Source of the DNA: Lachnospiraceae bacterium
Lineage (GTDB): Bacteria > Bacillota > Clostridia > Lachnospirales > Lachnospiraceae
Reading direction: 5' to 3'
NCBI GenBank assembly: GCA_017521605.1
Contig: JAFXCD010000009.1
Coordinates: forward strand, 1 to 64,000
Length of the DNA stretch: 64,000 nucleotides
Of this stretch, positions 34,424 to 42,623 are shown piece by piece (position 1 is the stretch's first letter; every line of letters starts with the position of its first letter). Below the pieces are notes generated by a model that had not been told where the DNA came from, ran no database searches, and worked only from the letters and a program-made list of their open reading frames with translations. Position numbers and translations under genes: made by a program.

Positions 34424-35227
34424 CTAATTTTTTCCCTTCCTCGCTAACTGCAAATCTATGGTATCATAAATGATAATGGAACCACCGTGACGATTGACAG
34501 CTTCTTCGATTTTGCCAAAGAACTTCATCCGAATATTCTCTTCTATGGCGATATGGTCCGAATAGGTGCCAAGCAATTGAATATACTCGTTTGCAGAAAA
34601 AACTCTTTCACGATGAAACAAGGCCCATCTAATATCTGTAAATCCATATTTATTCGCAATCATGGCTCTGTCCTTGGCCTGCTCTTCCGTATACTCAGTT
34701 AATGGCTCCCGCTTTTTATTATGATACTTGTAATAATACTCTTCATAGATTTCATCGATTTCCTTTGACAGGGCTGGTTTTCCCTTATCACGATAGGGAT
34801 GATTTGCAAAACGTGCAAATACGCCTCCCGTTTTCAACATGGAGTATACTTTTTCATACCCTATTTTCTCCGGCACCCAATGGAATGCGGACGCAGAAAA
34901 CACCAAATCTATAGAATTCTCTGCAAACTCTGTATCTTCAAATTTCCCTGTAATGACAGAGAATTTCGGATACTCCTTGAATTTATCCTTTAGCAGATGG
35001 GAGAACTGTTCTCCGTATTCTACCGCTGTCAGGCTGCAGCCCATCCTCAATATAGGGGCGGTTGCCTGTCCGCCTCCGCTTCCCACCTCGACCACATTAC
35101 TATTCTCGCCAATGTGAATATAGTCAAATATGCTCTGATATAATTCGTCCACATACCCGGGACGCAGCTTCTCATAGGTGGAAGCCACCGTATCAAAAGT
35201 CCACTCTAATCCTTTCATAACCGGCAT
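34424..35227 (-). CDS. class I SAM-dependent methyltransferase
   Basis: 267 residues. VVEVGSGGGQATAPI is motif I, SLTAVEYG strand 2, and SASAFHWVPE the conserved block of the ubiE/trans-aconitate-type group; MLKTGGVFARF follows. AAGGAGGGG precedes the ATG. Proteins of this group methylate diverse small acids or amines. Substrate unknown. Confidence 0.88.
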   Translation of the reverse strand: MPVMKGLEWTFDTVASTYEKLRPGYVDELYQSIFDYIHIGENSNVVEVGSGGGQATAPILRMGCSLTAVEYGEQFSHLLKDKFKEYPKFSVITGKFEDTEFAENSIDLVFSASAFHWVPEKIGYEKVYSMLKTGGVFARFANHPYRDKGKPALSKEIDEIYEEYYYKYHNKKREPLTEYTEEQAKDRAMIANKYGFTDIRWALFHRERVFSANEYIQLLGTYSDHIAIEENIRMKFFGKIEEAVNRHGGSIIIYDTIDLQLARKGKN

Positions 35228-35247
35228 AACAACCCCTCCTTATCTGT

Positions 35248-35769
35248 TTACAATGTAATCCAATACCTTCTCAACCGATGCTGTCCCTCTGCCTCGTTAT
35301 ATGCATCTATGGTGTCTTCTAATCTGCCACCCAGCTTTTCGCATACGTGGATGGAAGCGGCATTCTTTTCATTGATGGTGAATAAGACCTTTTCCATGCC
35401 TTGCGCCTTCGCAATTGCCAGACCCAAGTGAAGGATTTCTGTTCCGTAGCCCTTCCCCCACTGGGACACTTTCACACCATAGCCGATGCTTCCGATATCC
35501 GTAAGCACCTTCTCCGTAAACTCTGTACGAAGCTGAAACTCACCGATAAACTTATCTCCGTCCACTGCCCAATAGTGCAGGCTGGGAGATTGCCCTTCTA
35601 TGAGGCCCAGCTCCTTTTTCTCGTACCATTCCTTTGTGCGGGAGAACCAGTCCTCATCGATACTCTCCGGCCTAGTAGGCCTAAAGTAAACGATATTATG
35701 GTCGTATAATTCCTGACAGAACTCTTTATAGCCTGATACATACTCCGGGCATCGTTTGATTAGCTGCAA
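35248..35769 (-). CDS. GNAT acetyltransferase (COG3981-like)
   Basis: 173 residues with IGYGVKVSQWGKGYGTEIL and the KLGGRLEDTIDAYNE ending that mark predicted acetyltransferases of COG3981, as at 25,114. The start codon appears to be TTG at 35,769, 10 bases after AGGAGG; no ATG lies near. Substrate unknown. Confidence 0.86.
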   Translation of the reverse strand: MQLIKRCPEYVSGYKEFCQELYDHNIVYFRPTRPESIDEDWFSRTKEWYEKKELGLIEGQSPSLHYWAVDGDKFIGEFQLRTEFTEKVLTDIGSIGYGVKVSQWGKGYGTEILHLGLAIAKAQGMEKVLFTINEKNAASIHVCEKLGGRLEDTIDAYNEAEGQHRLRRYWITL

Positions 35770-35783
35770 TATGGCTCTTCCTC

Positions 35784-36248
35784 CTACTTCTCATAAAACA
35801 CCAAAGTCAACTTGTCATTGATTACCTCAGTTCTACCTGTCCTGTGATAGCCCATCTTTTCATAAAGATAGCAGTTGCCCGCCTCCTGCAATATAGTATC
35901 CAATCGCCAGTTCTCGGCACCATGAATCTGCTCACACATTTGCATGGCCTTTTGGGCGATGCCCCTGTTCTGATATTCCGGTAGTACAAACAAGGGGCTA
36001 ATCTTTTTGTACCCTGCTGTGGGATGTACAAACACACGAATCGCCCCTACTTTCACATCATCAGCGCAGATGAAATAGTAGTAGGTTTCTTCCTGACGAA
36101 TCCTGCCTGCCACCTTATCCACCGGCTCGCTTGCAGGGCTTGTCTCAAAGTCCTGATATTTATCCAACAGGCTTTTGAAAGACTTCACCTGTATCTCCCA
36201 TATTTCCTGTGCATCCTCCACGGATGCTCTAATGAGTTCTATTTTCAT
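35784..36248 (-). CDS. GNAT acetyltransferase
   Basis: 154 residues. ISPLFVLPEYQNRGIAQKAM is motif A and LYEKMGYHRTGRTEV the C-terminal block. Its ribosome site (GGGGGTG) lies inside a hairpin repeat that occupies the whole gap to the upstream gene, so its translation may be affected by that structure. Confidence 0.88.
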   Translation of the reverse strand: MKIELIRASVEDAQEIWEIQVKSFKSLLDKYQDFETSPASEPVDKVAGRIRQEETYYYFICADDVKVGAIRVFVHPTAGYKKISPLFVLPEYQNRGIAQKAMQMCEQIHGAENWRLDTILQEAGNCYLYEKMGYHRTGRTEVINDKLTLVFYEK

Positions 36249-36250
36249 AA

Positions 36251-36325
36251 TACACCCCCTGCATAACGTAAGCAGCGCTTACGTTGTTGCCTTAATAAAA
36301 GTGAAAAATCTCTGATTTTCAAAAT
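36251..36325 (-). repeat. hairpin repeat element, copy 1
   Basis: It carries a perfect 9-base stem (AACGTAAGC, loop AGC, GCTTACGTT at 36,265-36,285), then ttgcctta, ataaaa and gaaaaatctctgatttt. The stem-loop lies directly upstream of the GNAT start at 36,248 and contains that gene's ribosome site at one side. Copies 2 (56,402) and 3 (33,622) share the flanks and have different paired stems. Confidence 0.75.
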
Positions 36326-36837
36326 GTTTCCTCCTCAAACAGCTCCCTCACTATAAACTTGGCAGGGAAGAATTCACCCAGCTCGATTCCTACGATTCTT
36401 GCTTCCTTCATGGTTTCCAGTATCTCCTGCATGGCCTCCGGAAGCTTAAGCTCTGCCGGCTCCTTATGGATAAACACGGTTGCATGAGCCATCCAATCCG
36501 GATAACCGTTGGCATAGTCAGAATCAAAATGCAAATGCAGATTCATAAGCTCTTCGTTCATCCGGGGCTTCATCCAGCGCACTGTATTACCAAAATGTTG
36601 CAGGCCCTCAAAGGTTATGGGGAAGCCTTTCATCTCCCTCGCCACCTGCCTGATACGCTCCACAATCATCTCTGTATCCTCCGGCGCATAGCTTCCCAAG
36701 CTAATATGGTAGGGAATTCCCTGTGTCTTACCATCAGCACCAAATTTACACTTCATCAGCTCATTCAGCTCTTCAAATTTCTTCTGCGTCTCTTTGTCAA
36801 AAATAGCCATTACCGTTATAAATTTCTCTTTTCTCAT
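36319..36837 (-). CDS. 2H phosphoesterase (2'-5' RNA ligase-like)
   Basis: 172 residues with the two HxS/T motifs that define the 2H superfamily: YHISLGSY near residue 43 and AHATVFIH near residue 117. Members cleave cyclic phosphodiesters of RNA or ADP-ribose. In yeast and plants, a 2H enzyme hydrolyses ADP-ribose 1''-2'' cyclic phosphate, the product of Tpt1/KptA, so the presence of kptA 4 kb upstream in transcription terms is suggestive. GAGGG precedes the ATG. Confidence 0.85.
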   Translation of the reverse strand: MRKEKFITVMAIFDKETQKKFEELNELMKCKFGADGKTQGIPYHISLGSYAPEDTEMIVERIRQVAREMKGFPITFEGLQHFGNTVRWMKPRMNEELMNLHLHFDSDYANGYPDWMAHATVFIHKEPAELKLPEAMQEILETMKEARIVGIELGEFFPAKFIVRELFEEETF

Positions 36838-36840
36838 ACC

Positions 36841-37395
36841 TTATCCCTCATGCAATGCTTCATAAAATGAATAATCCACCAAACCACTAATATGCTCCAA
36901 GGCACCAGCCTCCAGCTCCTTGATCATCAGGCAGTCCGGATGGGGCAGATGAACGTTGGGTCCTGCTTCCACGCCAAATTTATAGCTGGGTTGGAAACCG
37001 CGAGGATTGTAGTTACGTGGGTCGCCCTCCACCAGGATGGCTTTAAATCCTAAGGTCTTTGCCACTTCAAAACCATGCTCCAAAATCTCTTTAGAAATGT
37101 GCTGCCTTTGCAACGCAGTTTTTACTGCTACCGGCGTCAGAATCAGCAATTCCTCTTCATACTTTCCTTCTATGTGAAACCGGGAAAACATGGCATAGCC
37201 TATGACTTCGTCGGTCTCATCCACCATGATAAATTCCAACTCGGGTATATAATATTCTTTGCTACGGATTTCTTCCACTAAGTTTCGTACCACTTTGCCT
37301 TCCTCCGGAGTATCCCACTGGGCAAAGACGATTTCCACCAGCTCCAGCGAGGGCTGGAGGTATTTATCTTCCATTGATTTAATGATTCGTTCCAT
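36841..37395 (-). CDS. GNAT acetyltransferase, YhbS-like
   Basis: 184 residues. EGDPRNYNPRGFQPSYKFG is the YhbS-type C-terminal block; LLILTPVAVKTALQRQHISKEIL occupies motif A, with the glycines replaced. The ATG at 37,395 follows AAGGAG and overlaps the upstream metallo-hydrolase gene by 17 bases. Motif A loss suggests weak or altered acetyl-CoA use. Confidence 0.83.
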   Translation of the reverse strand: MERIIKSMEDKYLQPSLELVEIVFAQWDTPEEGKVVRNLVEEIRSKEYYIPELEFIMVDETDEVIGYAMFSRFHIEGKYEEELLILTPVAVKTALQRQHISKEILEHGFEVAKTLGFKAILVEGDPRNYNPRGFQPSYKFGVEAGPNVHLPHPDCLMIKELEAGALEHISGLVDYSFYEALHEG

Positions 37396-37996
37396 TGTAC
37401 ATCTCCTTCTCATTCGCATGTGCATAATACACCGTTCCGGGATGATAGCTCATGACTAGGCTCCAATCCTCTTTCAGCTTCTCGTTATTCTCATAGGCAT
37501 TCAGAAAATCCACAGGTTCCAAATCCCCCACAAAACAGATACCTTCATCCAGCATTAAGGAAATGCTGTCTGCGCTATGACTTGGTGTGGATATTATTTC
37601 TCCCCCAATACCCAAATTATTCAAAAAGTTCCTGCTTTCCTTACATGAAATCACAACTGCCCTGTCTTCTTTGATTGGTTCATATTTCAACTGTTTATTC
37701 CGACTGAATATCTCATCCGCAAAGTGAACATACTCTCTTTGCACATCGACTAAAAGCAGCTTCACCCCTTGCTTCATAAGCTCACTTACCAAACCAATAT
37801 GGTCCGGATGGAAATGCGTTGCCAGTACATAGGTGATATCATTGCATGTAATATTTTGTTTTTTTATCTCCTTGTAAAACAAAGGCAATGTTCCTGCATA
37901 ATCCGTATCGATTAGCAGATTTCCACTTGTCCCACGTATCAGGAATGTATTTGTATTGCCGTATTTTAATCGGTTTACCATGGACTCCATCTCCAT
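37379..37996 (-). CDS. metallo-beta-lactamase-fold hydrolase
   Basis: About 205 residues. LIDTDYAGT and ATHFHPDHIGLV supply the strand and HxHxDH metal site, and STPSHSADSISL and CFVGDLEP the later histidine and aspartate. The fold acts on thioesters, lactones, phosphodiesters or RNA. The start is uncertain: ATGs at 37,996, 37,990 and 37,981 are possible. It overlaps the next GNAT by 17 bases, showing tight coupling. Confidence 0.85.
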   Translation of the reverse strand: MEMESMVNRLKYGNTNTFLIRGTSGNLLIDTDYAGTLPLFYKEIKKQNITCNDITYVLATHFHPDHIGLVSELMKQGVKLLLVDVQREYVHFADEIFSRNKQLKYEPIKEDRAVVISCKESRNFLNNLGIGGEIISTPSHSADSISLMLDEGICFVGDLEPVDFLNAYENNEKLKEDWSLVMSYHPGTVYYAHANEKEMYNGTNH

Positions 37997-38003
37997 AAAC
38001 TCA

Positions 38004-38816
38004 TCATTTTCTCTCCCCGGTAAAGGTCTCCCGGAAGGCTTGTATATTCCTGCCGTCCGTCTTTCCGTAAATAGCGAAGCATACTTCCGCAAAGCATCTT
38101 CCGTAGGCTTCCTCTATAAGCACTTTTTTGAAATATCCTGACACTTCTTCCGGCTTATTGCCGAAAGCTCCGCATCCCCAAGCTCCCAGCACCAGATTCC
38201 GGTAGCCCTTTTTCGCCGCTATCCGAAGCATGATACGAATTCTGCGAAGCATGGTCTCTTCTATTGTTTTTCCTGAGGCAAACAAAGCGGCTCCGAAGCG
38301 GTTGGGTGCAGGAATGGTAATCACCGCCACCTCCACAGGTTCCTTTAACAACTCCAACTTCTCATTACGGAATACGCAAACCGCCGGAGAAAGAAGCATA
38401 TAATCTGACTCCACGTTGCTTACATGGGTATTATTGTAATGATACATCTCAGATGCTTTTTTCGAAGAAATGGATTCATACAAGGTACTGCAACGACAAA
38501 GGGCTTCCTCCTGGGCATTGGCGCCCATCAGAAAGCCGCCGCCCGGATTGTGGGCATTGGCAAAGTTCATCACCAGAGGCTGTTCCAGCTCTCTGGCCGC
38601 CTGATAGGAATCCGCATTGATTACGGATATCCTACAGAAACCATCCCTATACGCTTCCGCCATATTCCACTCTAATAGCTCCTTACCGGCTTCCGGCGAA
38701 TAGACTTCCACCTGCTCATAATCTTTTTGTGGCAGGTAAATGGTCTCACCTTCCAGTTGGTATTCTTTATCTTTCGTAATCTGCAAAGTTTGCTTAATCA
38801 GTGTTCTGATTCCCAT
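38004..38816 (-). CDS. PARG-type macrodomain protein (TIGR02452-like)
   Basis: 270 residues. The loop NFANAHNPGGGFLMGANAQE and EEALCR match the catalytic motif GGG...QEE of bacterial poly(ADP-ribose) glycohydrolases. GAWGCGAFGNKPEEV closes the ADP-ribose site. Such enzymes remove or process ADP-ribose. The start is one base after the Nudix stop codon, so the two are coupled, which supports joint action on ADP-ribose compounds. Confidence 0.9.
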   Translation of the reverse strand: MGIRTLIKQTLQITKDKEYQLEGETIYLPQKDYEQVEVYSPEAGKELLEWNMAEAYRDGFCRISVINADSYQAARELEQPLVMNFANAHNPGGGFLMGANAQEEALCRCSTLYESISSKKASEMYHYNNTHVSNVESDYMLLSPAVCVFRNEKLELLKEPVEVAVITIPAPNRFGAALFASGKTIEETMLRRIRIMLRIAAKKGYRNLVLGAWGCGAFGNKPEEVSGYFKKVLIEEAYGRCFAEVCFAIYGKTDGRNIQAFRETFTGERK

Positions 38817-38817
38817 G

Positions 38818-39282
38818 CTAATCCGTCACCTCCGGGTCTCCGATTTCCTCATTGCCTAAATACACCTTATATGGCTTCCTCTCCTGCAGGTTCATAATCT
38901 GCCTGCGTAGCTTGGAAGGATATAAGGGAGTAGTATTCAGGGTGCCGATGTCCAGCCATTCGAATCCAGCCTGCTTGGTATCACAGATACGTTTAGCATC
39001 CTTCTGCTGCCCCATATACTCACATAAAAACACCATGTCCACCCGATGGAAGTCTTCCCCGTATACGCCTTCTATGATGAACACCAAGTCCTTTACCTCC
39101 ACCAGGACACCCATCTCCTCCAGCACTTCCCGCTGTAGGGCTTGCGGCAGTGTTTCCTCTGCTTCCTGACCGCCACCGGGCATGATGTACCATTCTTCCT
39201 CGCCATCTTTAATTTTAATAGCAAGCATCTTACCATCCTTGATGATTAGTGCTTTTGCTGCATTTCGAATTTGTCTGGTCAT
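38818..39282 (-). CDS. Nudix hydrolase
   Basis: 154 residues from the ATG at 39,282, which sits behind GGAGG. The Nudix box is PGGGQEAEETLPQALQREV and LEEMG, with the catalytic glutamates present. A second ATG at 39,339, also behind GGAG, would add 19 residues and lies in a palindrome (ataggagaaatcctat), so a regulated or alternative start is possible. It is the first gene of the island in transcription order and is coupled to the macrodomain gene, so ADP-ribose is a reasonable substrate guess. Confidence 0.87.
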   Translation of the reverse strand: MTRQIRNAAKALIIKDGKMLAIKIKDGEEEWYIMPGGGQEAEETLPQALQREVLEEMGVLVEVKDLVFIIEGVYGEDFHRVDMVFLCEYMGQQKDAKRICDTKQAGFEWLDIGTLNTTPLYPSKLRRQIMNLQERKPYKVYLGNEEIGDPEVTD

Positions 39283-39421
39283 GGTTCCTCCTTTTCTATT
39301 CATAGGGCTTGGTTTGTGTATTATGGGAAGATTTTTCATAGGATTTCTCCTATAAATCTGCCTTTTCTTCTACCCACAGAGTTTGCCCATGGGCCATATG
39401 GCCAGAAAATGTCCATATAGC

Positions 39422-39640
39422 TCTCCCTAACCATGGCTAGACTAAGCCAGCTTCTAGCTGTTCTCTGTTTTGGGATGAGTTTTTCACACTTTTCTTCTCC
39501 ATGCAAGCCTAAACACTAAGCCACTTTTCACGATTTCCGCATTTTGGGATGAATTCTCAGCTCGTTTCCTTTCCATACAAGTCCAAAAACTAAGCCACTT
39601 TCCACGATTTCCGCATTTTGGGATGAATCTCCCCGGTATC
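39422..39640. repeat. 74-base tandem repeat, three copies
   Basis: The 436-base gap 39,283-39,718 has no gene. It holds a tandem repeat with an exact 74-base period: the word ttttgggatga begins near 39,468, 39,542 and 39,616, and ctaagcca recurs at the same period. The second and third copies are nearly identical and the first is degenerate. An open frame covers two copies but has no ribosome site or codon bias, so I do not call a gene. Island promoter elements may lie here, though none is convincing. Confidence 0.85.
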
Positions 39641-39718
39641 GACCAGCTGAACGGCCACTTGCACAGTGTAGCTACTCTGCTCAACCACTCAGTCCCACCA
39701 CTCATCACAATCTGCTTC

Positions 39719-41956
39719 CTACGCTCCAGCCGTCTCACTCATCTTCAGCTGTGCGTTCACCAGTCCATAGTAAATGCCCTGCTTCTCCAGCAGTTCATTG
39801 TGGGTACCAATTTCTGCGATACCATGCTTGTCGATAACCACCAGTCGATCCGCATTACGCAGGGTGGAAAGTCTGTGGGCGATAGCAAAGGTGGTTCTGC
39901 CCTTTACCAGTCTGTCCAATGCCTGCTGAATCAGGAATTCACTCTCTGTATCCAATGCTGAGGTTGCCTCGTCCAAAATCAGAATACGGGGATTATTCAA
40001 AATCGCTCTGGCGATTGCAATTCGCTGACGCTCGCCGCCGGATAGATTGTAGCCATGCTCTCCTACATAAGTGTTATAGCCATCCGGAGTTTTGGAGATA
40101 AAATCATGGGCATTGGCTGCCTTAGCCGCCCGGATAACCTCCTCCAAAGTAGCATCCTGCTTTGCAAAGCGGATGTTCTGCAAAATGGTTCCGGAGAACA
40201 GGAAGGTCTCCTGCAGCACCACACCAATCTGGGAATGCAGGCTTTCTATCTGAATATCTTTTAGGTCTACGCCGTCCAAGGTGATACTTCCCTGATCCAC
40301 GTCATACAAACGCATAATCAGGTTAATCAAGGTGGACTTACCGGTACCGGAAGCACCCACCAGACCAATCATTTCGCCCGGCTCCACGGAGAAGCTGATA
40401 TTCTCCAGCACCGGTTCATAGGTCTGATAACCAAAGGATACATTGTTAAAGGTAAACGCACCTTTGATAGGAAATGCCTTGCTGTCCGACTTGTCTGCCA
40501 GCATCGGCTCCTCATCCAATACATCATAAATACGGTTTAAACTGGTAATCATCTGCATAATCATACGGGGCAGACCGGTCATCCAGCTCAAAGGCCCAAA
40601 CAAATAGCCACTATAAGTGATAAACTGCACCAACTGACCCAGGGTCATCTTGCTTTCCAGTACATCGATTCCGCCGAAATAAATGGCAATATAGGTACCT
40701 GCGCCCAGAAAAAACGTCAAAATAGGGAAGAAAATTGCCCAGAAGGTTTCATTCTTTTTCTGAATAGTAGCAAATTCCTCCGTTTTTCTTGTAAATTTCG
40801 CGCTTTCCCGCTCTTCCTTACCAAAAGCCTTTACAATACGCATACCGGAAATAATATCCTGAAGGCTACTATTTAAATCATCGGACTTTAACCACTGCTT
40901 GTGGAAAATCACATGGATATGATGCCAAAACATCTTAGTCAGAATCGCCACGATTACAATAAATGCAAGTGACATTAGTGTCATTTGCCAGCTGATTTTC
41001 AACATCATAACCAAGGACACAATCATGGTAAGCAAAGTGGAGAACATACCACCAAAGGCTTCCTCCATAAAGTGGCGAATCTGCATAGTATCATTTGATA
41101 CACGGTTCATCAGCTCTCCGGGCTTACGGTTGTTGATAAAGGACAGGGACAACACCTGAATCTTATGATACAGCTTGGTACGCAGGCTCATACTGATGAC
41201 TGCACCCAGCTTCACACATTGCCAATAACGGAAAATTTCCATCACCACTCGTACTACCAGCAGACCAAAGGTAATTCCAATGAAAATCCAAACATCCTTC
41301 ATGGTCCCCGTACCTGTAACCAATGCGTTATCTATAAATCTTTGTTGAACCATGGGAGAAATCAAATTAATGGCAGATACTACCAGCATCAACAGAGAAA
41401 TCAAAAGTAACTTCCCGATAAACTCCCCGCAAAGGGTCATAAATTTCTTCAATACATCAGACTTACCTTCACAATAAGGGCATTTGCAGGTACCGGGCAT
41501 GGCACGACCACACTTCTCACAGTATTTCTCATACTCCTTGCTTTCCACACGGTCCTTTTCAACCAGCTCCCTACCAGCGGCCTTGGCATCAATAATGGCC
41601 TGAGCACCTCTGGTCACATAAGCCACGCGGATGATATGACGCATGGAAAATCTTGCCACACAGGACTTCGTCCCATCCTTTCCAAAAACCGTCACAATAC
41701 CGCTACCCACCTGATGCTCACATTTAATTTTTTCAAGGGTATCCAAGGAGTACTCTGCAGTGACTACATCCTCCTGCAGTACTACAAAACGTTCCTCTGT
41801 CACTACTAAATATGTTGTAGTGGTGTAAGAATCCCCGGCACTCTTTTTATCATTATGGAAGCCCAAATCCACCGGTACACAGTACCAGATGCTCTCCCCT
41901 TCCCTGAGGGAAAGGGCCTGCCGAGAGGCTTCCGTTAAAGTATATAGTAGTTTCAT
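39719..41956 (-). CDS. ABC half-exporter with N-terminal zinc ribbon
   Basis: 745 residues. An N-terminal domain (about 1-140) precedes a zinc-ribbon CEKCGRAMPGTCKCPYC, then six membrane segments and an ATPase with Walker A GASGTGKST, signature LSGGERQRI and Walker B LILDEATSALD. It pairs with the half-exporter at 42,624 to form a likely heterodimer that exports drugs or lipids. The ATG at 41,956 suits family N-termini; an upstream frame extension lacks a site. No terminator follows clearly. Confidence 0.9.
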   Translation of the reverse strand: MKLLYTLTEASRQALSLREGESIWYCVPVDLGFHNDKKSAGDSYTTTTYLVVTEERFVVLQEDVVTAEYSLDTLEKIKCEHQVGSGIVTVFGKDGTKSCVARFSMRHIIRVAYVTRGAQAIIDAKAAGRELVEKDRVESKEYEKYCEKCGRAMPGTCKCPYCEGKSDVLKKFMTLCGEFIGKLLLISLLMLVVSAINLISPMVQQRFIDNALVTGTGTMKDVWIFIGITFGLLVVRVVMEIFRYWQCVKLGAVISMSLRTKLYHKIQVLSLSFINNRKPGELMNRVSNDTMQIRHFMEEAFGGMFSTLLTMIVSLVMMLKISWQMTLMSLAFIVIVAILTKMFWHHIHVIFHKQWLKSDDLNSSLQDIISGMRIVKAFGKEERESAKFTRKTEEFATIQKKNETFWAIFFPILTFFLGAGTYIAIYFGGIDVLESKMTLGQLVQFITYSGYLFGPLSWMTGLPRMIMQMITSLNRIYDVLDEEPMLADKSDSKAFPIKGAFTFNNVSFGYQTYEPVLENISFSVEPGEMIGLVGASGTGKSTLINLIMRLYDVDQGSITLDGVDLKDIQIESLHSQIGVVLQETFLFSGTILQNIRFAKQDATLEEVIRAAKAANAHDFISKTPDGYNTYVGEHGYNLSGGERQRIAIARAILNNPRILILDEATSALDTESEFLIQQALDRLVKGRTTFAIAHRLSTLRNADRLVVIDKHGIAEIGTHNELLEKQGIYYGLVNAQLKMSETAGA

Positions 41957-42033
41957 TTTTAGTCTCCTTATTGAACTACACACACTTCAGCTCCTTATGT
42001 GCAAAATCGCCACTTCGTGGCTCTGAAGCGTGT

Positions 42034-42612
42034 TTAGATAAACAAATCCAATTTCTTACGTTCCATAACGCTCAACGCATAGAAGTCCGGAAGCTCGTAG
42101 CGGTTGCCGTCGATATCAGTAATCTGGTAGCGGTCACCGCTTAAGTTTATCACTGCATCACCACCCATATGTGTAGTAAAACGACAGGTACCGAAATCGG
42201 TCTGCACATGCCAGTAAGCATATCCATACTCGTCCTTCACATCCATAACCTTACGAATCACGGGCATGAAGTAGCGAAGTCTCACCTGCTCACGAATCAT
42301 CTCCTGCTCTTCCTTCTTCAAATCCTTCAGGTTCTGAATCAAACCGATTTCCTTGGCTTTTTCGTCTGCCTCACGGACAGAAATATACTCCTCCGGATTG
42401 GTTAGGGGAAAGGTTAGGTACACACCTACACGGTCGTACTCCTTATCCTTGTATTTTAATGCCAGGAAACCACCTGACGTACGGGTAAAGACAGCGTTCT
42501 CACCGTTTATGAGACGCATCTCCAACACTTCTTCCGATTCTTTCTTTAAAGCCTCCTCATCAAACTCGTCCAAGTCCAACAAATCCGGCATTTCATATTC
42601 TCTATCACTCAT
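42034..42612 (-). CDS. DUF1854 domain protein
   Basis: 192 residues. The GDRYQITDIDGNRYELPDF block and LTNPEEYISVRE match DUF1854, a domain found beside ABC transporters, including ones linked to cyanophycin in proteobacteria. It is acidic at the N-terminus and soluble. It lies between the two half-exporter genes (gaps 11 and about 77 bases), so an accessory role in export is likely. GTAGGAGG precedes the ATG. Confidence 0.83.
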   Translation of the reverse strand: MSDREYEMPDLLDLDEFDEEALKKESEEVLEMRLINGENAVFTRTSGGFLALKYKDKEYDRVGVYLTFPLTNPEEYISVREADEKAKEIGLIQNLKDLKKEEQEMIREQVRLRYFMPVIRKVMDVKDEYGYAYWHVQTDFGTCRFTTHMGGDAVINLSGDRYQITDIDGNRYELPDFYALSVMERKKLDLFI

Positions 42613-42623
42613 AATTTTTCCTC

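Noticed and set aside
231..39282. Integron-like cassette array
   Set aside because: Same orientation and varied content fit, but gaps of 0-40 bases cannot hold attC sites, no tyrosine integrase is seen, and no shared spacer sequence follows the genes.
39484..39738. 84-codon frame across the tandem repeat
   Set aside because: Its protein repeat only mirrors the DNA repeat; no ribosome site, and it overlaps the exporter 3' end.
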